Assembly (NCBI GenBank): GCA_965198485.1 | Contig: CBDAPQ010000005.1 | Coordinates: forward strand, 1,798,001-1,862,000 | Reading direction: 5' to 3' | Length of the DNA: 64,000 bases | From: RH-AL1 sp965198485 | GTDB taxonomy: Bacteria > Pseudomonadota > Alphaproteobacteria > Rhizobiales > Beijerinckiaceae | In this document: positions 25,351 to 33,439 of the stretch, piece by piece | Position numbering within the stretch: the first letter of the stretch is position 1 | Layout of the letters: each line of letters starts with the position of its first letter | Program-made: the position numbers and the translations under genes | The notes under the pieces: generated by a model | What the model was told of the DNA's origin: nothing | What the model saw: the letters and a program-made list of their open reading frames with translations, nothing else | Databases searched by the model: none

Positions 25351-25542
25351 CTACGCCTCGACGTTGGCCTTTGGCGCGATCACCTGGCGGCCCTTGTACA
25401 TGCCGGTCTTGAGATCGATGTGGTGCGGCCGGCGCAGCTCTCCCGAATCCTTGTCCTCGACGTAGGTCGGGGCCTTGAGGGCGTCGGCAGAGCGGCGGAA
25501 GCCGCGCTTCATCGGAGAGGTTTTTCGCTTGGGAACGGCCAT
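25351..25542 (-). CDS. rpmF: 50S ribosomal protein L32
   Basis: The 63-residue product MAVPKRKTSPMKRGFRRSAD is typical alphaproteobacterial L32, a small basic protein of the large ribosomal subunit. The zinc-binding cysteines of some L32 proteins are absent, as is usual in this group. The GRPHHID-like segment (RRPHHIDLKTGMYKGRQVI) is conserved. It is a single minus-strand gene; the CLC gene converges on it. Confidence 0.97.
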   Translation of the reverse strand: MAVPKRKTSPMKRGFRRSADALKAPTYVEDKDSGELRRPHHIDLKTGMYKGRQVIAPKANVEA

Positions 25543-25677
25543 GAAATCAGACTCTTCGAATTACGTCTGCCCCTCGATAAGGGACACGCGGGGACGGGCC
25601 GCCCGCCTTACACAAAGGGGAGACGGGTGCCTACACGTTTCTCACCGGCTTGGCTAGGCTGCGAAGCGATATCGCCA

Positions 25678-26634
25678 TCAGGCTGCCTTCTGCAGCCGGC
25701 TCGACACCTGCTCCCGCAGCGTCTGCAGATCCGCCGCGAACAGCCGGATACCGTCGGCGAGCTTCTCCGTCGCCATCGCGTCCATATTGAGCATGAGGCG
25801 GAAGGTTTTCTCATCCATGTGGATCTTAGCGGGAGCGTGCTTGGCCGCCCTATCCGGGTCCATCTTGCGCACCAGCTCGCCCTGATCGTCTGCGAGCTTC
25901 TTCAGCAGGTCGGGAGAGATGGTGAGTCGGTCGCAGCCGGCCAGTTCCTCGATCTCGCCGATGTTGCGAAACGAGGCGCCCATGACGACGGTCTTAATAC
26001 CGTGGCCTTTGTAGTAATTGTAGATCTCATGGACGGACTTGACGCCGGGGTCCTCGGCCGGCGCGAAGTCGCGGCCTTCCTTGGCCTTGTAGAAATCCAT
26101 GATACGCCCGACGAAGGGCGAGATCAGGAAGGCGCCGGCGTCGGCGGCGGCGATGGCCTGGGCCAGCGAGAAGATGAGCGTCATGTTGCAGTCGATCCCC
26201 TCCTTCTGAAGGATTTCGACGGCGCGTATCCCCTCCCAGGTCGAGGCGACCTTGATCAGGATGCGGTGCTTGTCGATGCCGCGCGAAGCGTAGTCGGCGA
26301 TGATGGCTCGGGCCTTCTCGACCGTCGCTTCGGTGTCGAAGGAGAGGTCGGCGTCGACCTCGGTCGAGACGCGGCCGGGCACCACTTTGGTCAGCTCGGC
26401 GCCGAAATTGACGGCGATGCGGTCCGTGACCTGGCTGGTGTGCGCTTTGTGCGAATGGCCCCACGCCACGGCTTCCTCGATGAGACGGTCGTAGTTCGAG
26501 AGCTTGGCGGCCTTTAGAATCAGCGACGGATTGGTCGTCGAATCGGTGACGCCGAACGCGGCGAGGTTCTCGAAGTCACCAGAATCAGAAACAACGGTCG
26601 TCATGGTCTTGAGCTGTTCGAGCTTGGAGGGCAT
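25678..26634 (-). CDS. tal: Transaldolase (class 1, TalB type)
   Basis: Transfers a dihydroxyacetone unit between sedoheptulose-7-P and glyceraldehyde-3-P in the non-oxidative pentose phosphate pathway. The 318-residue barrel enzyme has the Schiff-base Lys128 in HRILIKVASTWEG, with TTNPSLILKAA and GRVSTEVDADLS signatures. Length matches TalB rather than the shorter Mip-type. An AAAGGGAAG ribosome site precedes the ATG. It is an isolated gene between rpmF and the folate genes. Confidence 0.95.
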   Translation of the reverse strand: MPSKLEQLKTMTTVVSDSGDFENLAAFGVTDSTTNPSLILKAAKLSNYDRLIEEAVAWGHSHKAHTSQVTDRIAVNFGAELTKVVPGRVSTEVDADLSFDTEATVEKARAIIADYASRGIDKHRILIKVASTWEGIRAVEILQKEGIDCNMTLIFSLAQAIAAADAGAFLISPFVGRIMDFYKAKEGRDFAPAEDPGVKSVHEIYNYYKGHGIKTVVMGASFRNIGEIEELAGCDRLTISPDLLKKLADDQGELVRKMDPDRAAKHAPAKIHMDEKTFRLMLNMDAMATEKLADGIRLFAADLQTLREQVSSRLQKAA

Positions 26635-26761
26635 GGACTTCCCTTTCGTCGCGTCTCGAGATGATGGCCAAGCGTTTGCACGGCTTTTCTACATCTTTGC
26701 CGCCGCAAACGCGACCCGGCGCCGCATCGTTGCATGGCGGCTTCGGCTCCCCTCTGCAAGA

Positions 26762-27262
26762 TTATGGCCGCGGACCGCTCCGCCACAGCGCGACGCCCGA
26801 TCGATCTACCTCGCCGGCGTCGTCGCCGACGCGGCGGCCAGCGATGACGAGGTCGGGTGCGATCTCGGCCAGCGGCACCAGCACGAAGGCGCGCTCAAAG
26901 AGGCTGCGGTGCGGGATGACGAGATCGGGCGCGTCCACGCTGGCTGCGGCGTAGAAGAGGATGTCGATGTCGAGGGCGCGTGGACCCCAGCGCTCACCCT
27001 CAAGGCGCCCGAGCAGCACCTCGACTGCCTTGACCTCGGCGAGCAGGTCGCGCGGTGCGAGGTCGGTGGTGCCGAGCGCGCAGGCGTTGGCGAAGTCCGG
27101 CTGGGCCACCGGTCCCCACGGCGCCGTGCGGTAGAGCGAGGAGATGGCGTCGATGCGCACGTGGCCGCGCGCGCGCAGCGCGGCATAGGCGCGCGCGATG
27201 GTTGCCTCGGGATCTCCGAGGTTGCCGCCGAGGCCTAGCCCGATCACGGTCCACTCAGCCAT
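26762..27262 (-). CDS. folK: 2-amino-4-hydroxy-6-hydroxymethyldihydropteridine pyrophosphokinase
   Basis: Pyrophosphorylates 6-hydroxymethyldihydropterin for folate synthesis. The start at 27262 (MAEWTVIGLGLGGNLGDPEA) gives 166 residues; the frame runs further upstream into folP, but the conserved region begins here. Signatures are LYRTAPWGPVAQPDFAN and RWGPRALDIDIL with the metal-binding aspartates, and IPHRSLFERAFVLVPLAEIA. It overlaps the end of folP by 8 bases, completing a folB-folP-folK set. Confidence 0.95.
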   Translation of the reverse strand: MAEWTVIGLGLGGNLGDPEATIARAYAALRARGHVRIDAISSLYRTAPWGPVAQPDFANACALGTTDLAPRDLLAEVKAVEVLLGRLEGERWGPRALDIDILFYAAASVDAPDLVIPHRSLFERAFVLVPLAEIAPDLVIAGRRVGDDAGEVDRSGVALWRSGPRP

Positions 27263-28088
27263 CGGCGATGGCCCGCGTGACCGTGATGGCGTCGCGGTGC
27301 TCGGCGCAATCGTGCACACGCAGCACGCTCGCCCCGCGCGCGAGCGCGGCGAGGTTGGCGGCCAGCGTGCCCACCAGGCGATCCTCGACCCGTCGAGCCC
27401 CGATCAGCGCGGCGAACAGCGACTTGCGCGAGCAGCCGATCAGGACCGGCAGGCCGTACGTCTCGCGCAGCGCGGCGACGCCGGCGCCGAGCGCGCGGAT
27501 GTTCTGCGCCTTGCTCTTGCCGAAGCCGACGCCGGGGTCGAGCAGGATGTGTTCGCGCGCGACCCCTGCGGCGTCGGCGAGGGCGAGCGAGCGATCGAAG
27601 AAGCGGCGCATGGCGTCGATCACGTCGGCCTCGTCGAGGCCGGCGCGATTGTGCATCAGCACGACGCCGGCTCCGGCCTCGGCGACCACCTCCGCCATCC
27701 CCGGGTCGCCCTGCAGTCCCCACTGGTCGTTGACGAGTGACGCACCGGCCTCGAGCGCCATCCGCGCCAGGGCCGCCTTCGTGGTGTCGATCGAGACGGC
27801 CACGTCGAGCCCCGGCACGATGGCGGCCAGGACCGGGCGGAGCCGCGCCAGCTCGTCGGCTTCCGCTACCGGGACATGACCGGGCCGGGTGGATTCGGCG
27901 CCGAGATCGACGATCCCCGCACCGCCAGCGACGTGCCGGCGAGCCTCGGCCAGCGCCGCCTCGGGCGCGATGAAGCGACCGCCGTCCGAAAAGGAATCCG
28001 GCGTTGCGTTGACGATGCCCATGAGTTGCGGGCCGGCGGCGAGCGCCGCGAAAAAGCGGTCGCGTTTGCAACGCGCCAACTCGCGCAC
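27255..28088 (-). CDS. folP: Dihydropteroate synthase
   Basis: Condenses hydroxymethyldihydropterin pyrophosphate with p-aminobenzoate; the sulfonamide target. The 277-residue TIM barrel has GIVNATPDSFSDGG, DLGAESTRPGHVPV, DPGVGFGKSKAQN, GCSRKSLF and VLRVHD, covering both substrate sites. It ends inside the start of folK and begins immediately after the folB stop with no gap, so it is in one operon with both. Confidence 0.97.
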   Translation of the reverse strand: MRELARCKRDRFFAALAAGPQLMGIVNATPDSFSDGGRFIAPEAALAEARRHVAGGAGIVDLGAESTRPGHVPVAEADELARLRPVLAAIVPGLDVAVSIDTTKAALARMALEAGASLVNDQWGLQGDPGMAEVVAEAGAGVVLMHNRAGLDEADVIDAMRRFFDRSLALADAAGVAREHILLDPGVGFGKSKAQNIRALGAGVAALRETYGLPVLIGCSRKSLFAALIGARRVEDRLVGTLAANLAALARGASVLRVHDCAEHRDAITVTRAIADG

Positions 28089-29111
28089 CTACGCCGGCCT
28101 GTGTCGGGCGATGGCGATCCCGACGGCGCCTTCGATCACGTCGAGCTTCTCGACTTTGACGGTCACCATTTCAAGGTCTGAATGGGCGAGGAGCGAGGCG
28201 GCGACATCCTCGGCCAGGGTCTCGACGAAGGCGACATGGCCGCGCTCGGCCAGCACGCGGATCGTCTCGAGGATGACGTCGTAGGAGAAGACGTCGCGCA
28301 TGTCGCGCGGTGGCCCGGCCCGGCGCGCCACCTGGGCCTCGACGCTGAAGCGCACGCGTTGGCGCGCGCGCTCCTCCGCCTGGTAGGCCCCGATCGAGAG
28401 CGCCACCACGAAGTCGCGCACGAAGATCGTGTCGTGCACGGTCGTGCCCCCCGGCTCCGCCTCGGTCACGCCTTCGCGCGGGATCAGGGCGCGGATGGCG
28501 TCGAGGAGGTGCGGCAGCAGCTTACCGTCAGCCCGGTGATTGCTGCGCACCGCCGTGTCGAAGCCGAGCACGTCGGGCCGCAGCAGCAGCAGCCGGGCGA
28601 TGTCGGGCGCCTCGAGGCCACCGGAGAAGCCGAAGGGCAGGCTGCTCGAACGGCAGGCATCGGCCAGCGCCGCGAGCTGGGCGATGCCTGCGCGATCGAA
28701 CAGCCGGGTAGCGCGCCCGCTCTCGATCATGACCCGCTCGACCCGGTGGCGCACGCGCTGCAGGGCCTCGGCGGTGTCGGGTGCTACGGCGAGCCGTGCC
28801 ACGGCGGTGAGCTTGGACGGGCGTTCGGCGTCGACCACAGGAATCGAGGAGGGCGAGGCATCGATCGTCATCGCCAGTTCGTCGGCGCCGACGGAGAGCG
28901 CCGCCTCCACCGCGTCGACGGCGAAGGCCAAGCCGTCGAGGCTGAGACGAAGCATTGCGGGGCAGGCGAGGCGGACGGCGCGGGCGACGGCAAGGTCAGG
29001 GTCATGAAGATGATCGAGCCGCAGCTCCACGATGTCGAAGCCGGCGGCTGCCGCAACTGCGGCTTCTCCGGCATCGGCGACGCGGACGAGAAGATGGGTC
29101 ACCGGCGGCAA
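28089..29111 (-). CDS. folB: Dihydroneopterin aldolase fused to an N-terminal MfnB-like (DUF556) domain
   Basis: A 340-residue fusion. Residues 226-340 are a dihydroneopterin aldolase: FVRDFVVALSIGAYQAEER with the pterin-binding Glu, VETLAEDVA (Glu298) and VTVKVEKLDV with the catalytic Lys322. Residues 1-210 resemble the (5-formylfuran-3-yl)methyl phosphate synthase barrel (LLVRVADAGEAAVAAAAGFD; then SSLPFGFSGGLEAPDIARLL and PDVLGFDTAVRS). That enzyme family uses several active-site lysines, but this domain has only two lysines (100 and 197) and Arg/Leu where the first catalytic Lys is expected. So the N-terminal domain may be inactive or repurposed. First gene of folB-folP-folK. Confidence 0.82.
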   Translation of the reverse strand: MPPVTHLLVRVADAGEAAVAAAAGFDIVELRLDHLHDPDLAVARAVRLACPAMLRLSLDGLAFAVDAVEAALSVGADELAMTIDASPSSIPVVDAERPSKLTAVARLAVAPDTAEALQRVRHRVERVMIESGRATRLFDRAGIAQLAALADACRSSSLPFGFSGGLEAPDIARLLLLRPDVLGFDTAVRSNHRADGKLLPHLLDAIRALIPREGVTEAEPGGTTVHDTIFVRDFVVALSIGAYQAEERARQRVRFSVEAQVARRAGPPRDMRDVFSYDVILETIRVLAERGHVAFVETLAEDVAASLLAHSDLEMVTVKVEKLDVIEGAVGIAIARHRPA

Positions 29112-29206
29112 TCCTCGACGGCCGCGGCATTTAGCGAGGAGGTGAAGGGGATTGGCATGCGGCGAGCCTCATAGCCGAGAACGCGGCACTGTACCAAGCC
29201 TGTGTC

Positions 29207-29947
29207 CTACGTCGGCGCGTGGAGGCGCAACCAGAGGTACCATCCAACAGCGCCGACGATCATGAAGAAGGCGATCGCGCCCAGCAGGTCGATAAGAAAG
29301 GCGAACACGATGCCGGCCCAGCGCAGCGGTACTGCTCGCTTCGGTGCCACCGGCTTCGGCGCGGTGGCGATGGATGCCGAAGAGACGACGGACGCGGCCG
29401 GGACGGGTCCAACCTCGCGCCGTGGACCGCGCGCGGCCTCTTGGCGTGGGGGCGCCTTGATCTCGGACAAGGCGCCGACGGTACGGGCGCGCGCGTCGGA
29501 GGCGAGCGCCTTGTCCCGCTCGAGCAGCCGCCGAGCGACGTAGTCGGTCACGGCATCGATCATCGTCTCGAGCGACTCACTCTCCGCCACGCGAATGCGA
29601 CCGTGCCGCGTGTCCTGCTGCAGGATGTAGCTGCGCGCGTCGCGGGCCATCTCGACAAACCCGATCATGTCGATGAAGAGGCGCGGCTCGGAACTCGGCA
29701 CCAGCGCGATGTCGAACATGTCGACGTCGGCCGGGATCTGGGCGAGCAGAGGCTGCAGCGCATCCTGCAGAAGCTCGAGACGGCCGAGACGCGCTGCGCG
29801 CAGCTCGGCTCGTGCGCCCGCGCGTTCCGCATCGTCGGCGCGCGCACGGCGCATTGCCAGCTTCAGCGTATCCACGGCGGTGGGCGGATGATCCGGCAGC
29901 GGCGCCGTTTCATCCGGAGTGAAGAGGGGCGGAATGTTCTGAGTCAT
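29207..29947 (-). CDS. Conserved-type hypothetical protein with C-terminal membrane anchor
   Basis: A 246-residue protein. Residues 20-75 are helical and Arg/Ala-rich, 80-150 form a compact domain (VDMFDIALVPSSEPRLFIDM, then MARDARSYILQQDTRHGRI), a Pro/Ala linker follows, and the C-terminus has one or two membrane segments at about 207-240 (GIVFAFLIDLLGAIAFFMIV). So the bulk is probably cytoplasmic and tail-anchored. Proteins of this look occur in Rhizobiales, but I know no function. It precedes nothing co-directional within 70 bases. Confidence 0.75.
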   Translation of the reverse strand: MTQNIPPLFTPDETAPLPDHPPTAVDTLKLAMRRARADDAERAGARAELRAARLGRLELLQDALQPLLAQIPADVDMFDIALVPSSEPRLFIDMIGFVEMARDARSYILQQDTRHGRIRVAESESLETMIDAVTDYVARRLLERDKALASDARARTVGALSEIKAPPRQEAARGPRREVGPVPAASVVSSASIATAPKPVAPKRAVPLRWAGIVFAFLIDLLGAIAFFMIVGAVGWYLWLRLHAPT

Positions 29948-30020
29948 GCCGAGCGACCCTTCCGCAGCCGGAGCGCGCCAGTCTAAGCCAACACGCCCGC
30001 GAGATCACGCTTCTTGGCGG

Positions 30021-30989
30021 CTAGGCCTGCTGGATGGCCGAGAGTACCCAAGCCTGAGCGCCGGCGCCGGTCGGCCGCGTGAAGGTCCAGACCTCCGTCA
30101 CATTCTGCGGCGTAGTGGCATTGCCCGACACGATTTGATTGGAGCGCTGGTCGAGCGTCACGTCGACAAGCGAGAAGCGCATCGCGACGGTGGCGTAGTC
30201 GCTGCTTCCTTCGCGCCAGGCCTCCGAGAGGTCACCGCTCACGAGATGGACGTCGCTGATCCTGTTCACGACGCCTTGGCGCTGGTTGCCGCTTAGCTCC
30301 TGCTCGAAATTGCCTGCCATCTCGACTGTCGCGAGGCGCCTGAGCGTCGCGACATCTCCGTTCGAATAGGCGGCCTGGCTGTCGACGAGGCAACGCTCGA
30401 AAGCCTGGTAGTCATCCGGGCCGATGGTGATCGGCACGCCTGTCGGCCGCGCGGGACCGGGACTGGGCGCAGCGCCATTCCCCAGAGGTGTTCCGCCGAA
30501 CAGGCTGCCACCGCCCGACCCGCCGAACGCCGGCTGACGGTTGCGGAAGAAGCCCATGATGAAGCGGAACGCGAGGTAGAGCAGGCCGATCTGCAGAATC
30601 AGGCCGATCAGCGAGAATCCGCCGCCGAGTCCGCCCGTGAAGCCGCCGCCGAACAGCATGCCGAACAGGCCGGCACCGAGGAAGCCGCCAAGCAGCCCGC
30701 GTCCAAAGCCGCCGCCGCCGAAGAAGCCGGGGCGGGCGCCACCGAAGCTGGATGCCCCATTGAACGGCGCCGCGGTCTGGGAGCGCTGGATCGGGGACGT
30801 GCGCGGAGCCGTCGGCGTTGCAAACGGCGTGGAGAACGTCCGGCCACCTCGGCTGCCGAAGGACCCGCCGCCACCGAGACGGGCGTCGGCAACTGTGGGC
30901 GCGAGCGTGGCGCCGGCCAACGCGATCGCGGCAAGCATGGCGAAAGCGCGTGTGCTGCGGAAGAAGGGAAACGAAACGCGGGTCGTCAT
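30021..30989 (-). CDS. Tim44-like domain protein, exported or membrane-anchored
   Basis: A 322-residue protein from ATG 30989 (the frame extends to 31361 without a likely start). It has a signal peptide (FAMLAAIALAGATLAPTVADA), a Gly-rich region with a hydrophobic segment (SLIGLILQIGLLYLAFRFIM) at about 165-185, and a C-terminal Tim44-like domain (IGPDDYQAFERCLVDSQAAY ... EVWTFTRP). Tim44-like proteins of this layout are common in alphaproteobacteria; role unknown, perhaps membrane-associated binding of other proteins. A CAGGA site precedes the start. Confidence 0.82.
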   Translation of the reverse strand: MTTRVSFPFFRSTRAFAMLAAIALAGATLAPTVADARLGGGGSFGSRGGRTFSTPFATPTAPRTSPIQRSQTAAPFNGASSFGGARPGFFGGGGFGRGLLGGFLGAGLFGMLFGGGFTGGLGGGFSLIGLILQIGLLYLAFRFIMGFFRNRQPAFGGSGGGSLFGGTPLGNGAAPSPGPARPTGVPITIGPDDYQAFERCLVDSQAAYSNGDVATLRRLATVEMAGNFEQELSGNQRQGVVNRISDVHLVSGDLSEAWREGSSDYATVAMRFSLVDVTLDQRSNQIVSGNATTPQNVTEVWTFTRPTGAGAQAWVLSAIQQA

Positions 30990-31170
30990 GGACGGTCCTG
31001 GAGATGGCGATGCCGGATGCATCGTACTATTCATGTGGGTAGTGCCGCCATCGCGCGAAAGGCCATGTTCGCGAGCGTCAGTGATCTCATAGACGCCAAT
31101 CGGAGAACGGCGGCGCCGCACGTTTTGGGAGACCCCAGGTCTGCCGCTCGCGTGAGCGGCGAGCGACATT

Positions 31171-31965
31171 CTACCGAGCCGCTTTAGGTAACCTGCGCTT
31201 CCAGCGTTCGCCGGGCCGAAGACCGGCTCGCTTCCAATTGAACTTCTCGTTGCGACCACGCGATCGAAGCATAGGTTGCTCCTCGTCCACCGTGCCGACT
31301 GCGACCGTAGCGTCGTCTTCGATCTCGACGTGCTCCGCCTTAGTGAAGAAAGCATCCGCATCGAACACCGGCGAAGGTCTTGCCTGCAGAGCCGGCGCCG
31401 TCACCATGGCCGGCTTCTCGAAAGCGGCCGTCCAGTCGTCGCCCGCGACGATCTTTGGCTTATTCTTGGACCCCGGTTTGCGGCCGCGGCGCTTAGGGGC
31501 GCGCTCCGCTTCGAGTGCGGCGAAGCGATCCTCGGAAGGCGGCTCGATCGCCTGCAGGATACGGCGAGGCGCCGATGCCGAGTGCCGTTCGGCCTGCTCG
31601 CCCACCATACCGGCGTCGTCTTCCAACGACACTTCCCGGCCGCTCTCGTCCGCCGGCACCCGAAATATCGAGGCGGCTTGCGATGGCTGTAACGTTGTCC
31701 GCGGCTCTGAACCGCTGGCCGCTCCTTTGTCGTGCGTCGGCTCGGCTATGCCGGGCCACGCATCGAAGAGCGCGTCCGCCGCACGCAGGGCGGCTTCGTA
31801 GGAGTCATCCTGCCCATCGCCGTGGAACAACTTGTCGGCTTTGGCGAAGGAGCGGCTGCGCGGCGCTTGTACCTCCTGGTGGAGATCGCCCGAAGGATGA
31901 AGGTCTTTGCTGCGGCGAGGGCTGCCGCGATATTCCGTGACGAAAGGCTTGACCTGACGACGCAT
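31171..31965 (-). CDS. Hypothetical protein with AT-hook-like motif
   Basis: A 264-residue, highly charged and mostly disordered protein. At about residues 161-175 it has KRRGRKPGSKNKPK, which matches an AT-hook core (RGRKP) and suggests minor-groove DNA binding. The C-terminus is basic and aromatic (FNWKRAGLRPGERWKRRLPK). No other domain is recognised. It might be a nucleoid-associated or regulatory protein; that is inference. The ribosome site is weak. Confidence 0.65.
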   Translation of the reverse strand: MRRQVKPFVTEYRGSPRRSKDLHPSGDLHQEVQAPRSRSFAKADKLFHGDGQDDSYEAALRAADALFDAWPGIAEPTHDKGAASGSEPRTTLQPSQAASIFRVPADESGREVSLEDDAGMVGEQAERHSASAPRRILQAIEPPSEDRFAALEAERAPKRRGRKPGSKNKPKIVAGDDWTAAFEKPAMVTAPALQARPSPVFDADAFFTKAEHVEIEDDATVAVGTVDEEQPMLRSRGRNEKFNWKRAGLRPGERWKRRLPKAAR

Positions 31966-32143
31966 CTTGTTCTCGTCGAAACTGAAATAGCGATAGAGCG
32001 GTGCAAAGAAAGCCAGCTCGACTCAACGCTTAGACCTCCTCGCACTGCAATTCTAGGACTCGCGCCGATACGATTGCAAATGGGCGATGGTTGCTGCGAA
32101 AAGCCTGTCCGCGCAGCCTGCAACCCGAAAGCGAGACATTACG

Positions 32144-32599
32144 ATGAGAGACAGACTGAGCAGCGAGCTGAAAGCGGCGATGAAGGGAGGCAAGAAACGT
32201 CGCGTTGAGACTATCCGCCTGATCAACGCTGCGCTGAAGGACCGCGATATCGAAGCCCGCAGTGGTGGCCAGCCGGTCGGCGAAACGGAAATCCTGTCTC
32301 TCATGCAGAAGATGATCAAGAGCCGCCAGGAATCAGAGGCGATCTACATAAAAGCCGGGCGCGACGACTTGGCTTTGCGCGAAAGTGAAGAGATCGCGAT
32401 CATCTCGGAGTTCTTGCCGCATCAAATGGATAATGCCGCCGTCGTGGACGCGGTCGACGCCGCCGTAGCCAGCGTTGGGGCGACGAGCATAAAAGACATG
32501 GGGAAAGTCGTGAGCGCGCTGAAGGCGAACTACGCCGGGCGTATGGATTTTGCCCAGGCCAGCGCGATGGTGAAAGCTCGTCTCGCCAACTCAACTTGA
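32144..32599 (+). CDS. GatB/YqeY domain protein
   Basis: A 151-residue protein starting MRDRLSSELKAAMKGGKKRR, the typical start of YqeY-family proteins, which share the tail domain of GatB/GatE amidotransferases and may bind tRNA. The ISEFLPHQMDNAAV segment and the terminal FAQASAMVKARL are conserved. ATG 32144 is chosen because the family sequence begins there although the frame is open to 32087. It ends just before a strong hairpin terminator. Confidence 0.93.
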   Translation: MRDRLSSELKAAMKGGKKRRVETIRLINAALKDRDIEARSGGQPVGETEILSLMQKMIKSRQESEAIYIKAGRDDLALRESEEIAIISEFLPHQMDNAAVVDAVDAAVASVGATSIKDMGKVVSALKANYAGRMDFAQASAMVKARLANST

Positions 32600-32604
32600 A
32601 GAAA

Positions 32605-32630
32605 GGCCGCCGTTGCGATCAACGGCGGCC
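32605..32630. terminator. Bidirectional hairpin terminator
   Basis: A perfect 10-bp stem, GGCCGCCGTT (32605-32614) and AACGGCGGCC (32621-32630), with a 6-base loop. It is placed 5 bases after the YqeY-like stop and 26 bases from the end of the convergent minus-strand gene. On the minus strand it is followed by CTTTCTTC, so termination is best for that strand. Confidence 0.75.
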
Positions 32631-32655
32631 CTATGGCGAAGAGACGATGCCGCCT

Positions 32656-32931
32656 TCAACGAGCCGCTTGGAGACGCCTCGAGGGCCGCACGGCCTCCGA
32701 TTCGGGAAGCTCGTAGCTGGTCTGCAGCATTTCGATCGTGCTGCGCGCGGCGCGAAGAACGGTGTTGGGTACGCGCGGCCGCACGGCGGCAAGGGTCCAA
32801 TTCGTCCCGCCTTCGAAGGTCTCGCGTGGTTGGATCATGATTTCGCTGACGTGCTCGAAACCGGGGCATGCCTTCAGGTTGTCGAGACAGATATCCTGAA
32901 GCTCGGCGCTGTTACAGACCTTGCGAGTCAT
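32656..32931 (-). CDS. Small hypothetical protein
   Basis: A 91-residue soluble protein (MTRKVCNSAELQDICLDNLK). ATG 32931 is preferred to ATG 32940 because an AGGAG lies about 10 bases upstream of the former but abuts the latter. It has a mixed sequence with IQPRETFEGGTNWTLAAVRP in the middle and three cysteines in the first 25 residues. No family is recognised. It has its own downstream hairpin terminator, which supports a real gene. Confidence 0.65.
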   Translation of the reverse strand: MTRKVCNSAELQDICLDNLKACPGFEHVSEIMIQPRETFEGGTNWTLAAVRPRVPNTVLRAARSTIEMLQTSYELPESEAVRPSRRLQAAR

Positions 32932-32973
32932 CGTGTTCATTCTCCTGAGAAAACTGCTGGTACCACCGAGACG

Positions 32974-33333
32974 TCAGCCCCGACTGGCCATCCAACCGGC
33001 GAGATACCCGAGCGCGCCGGCCAAGAGTAACGCTTCGACAGGCTGCTTGCGCACACCGTGGTCGATGCGCCGACGACCGTGCCGCATCATGCGCCCTCTC
33101 AACAACGAAATGTCTGATAGCGTCGCGGGCAGCTCGTCCAAGGTGTCCCGCACCCGCTTTGTGCCCTGGGCGTAAAGACCACCAGTGTGCCCACTGGCAT
33201 GACTGACCTGTTGCGATGCGTGGTCCGCAAATTCTTCCATGGGTGGCGACAGCTCTCTTGCAACCTCGCCCGCCCGCCCCGCAACCTCAGACGTCGCAGA
33301 CGCCGATAAACTTTTGATGGTCTCGTAAGCCAT
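32974..33333 (-). CDS. Small membrane-anchored DUF883/YqjD-like protein
   Basis: A 119-residue protein: a long amphipathic, Ser/Ala-rich helical stretch, then Arg/His-rich region (RGRMMRHGRRRIDHG) and a C-terminal glycine-containing membrane segment VEALLLAGALGYLAGWMASR. This layout resembles the ElaB/YqjD (DUF883) proteins that tether ribosomes to the membrane in stationary phase, but the match is by architecture only. It is transcribed opposite to corA. Confidence 0.6.
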   Translation of the reverse strand: MAYETIKSLSASATSEVAGRAGEVARELSPPMEEFADHASQQVSHASGHTGGLYAQGTKRVRDTLDELPATLSDISLLRGRMMRHGRRRIDHGVRKQPVEALLLAGALGYLAGWMASRG

Positions 33334-33439
33334 TGTTTCGCTTCGTATCCCGCAGGCCCGGTCAGGTAACGCGAGGTCGAAAATTCTGTTCCTCGTACAG
33401 ATGGTCTACAGCCTGCGGCAAAGCTTGCGGAGGCGATGA

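Noticed and set aside
30990..31361. Upstream extension of the Tim44-like gene to 31361
   Set aside because: The extra residues are low-complexity and Arg/Ser-rich; the signal peptide starts just after ATG 30989, and the extension overlaps the AT-hook-like gene.
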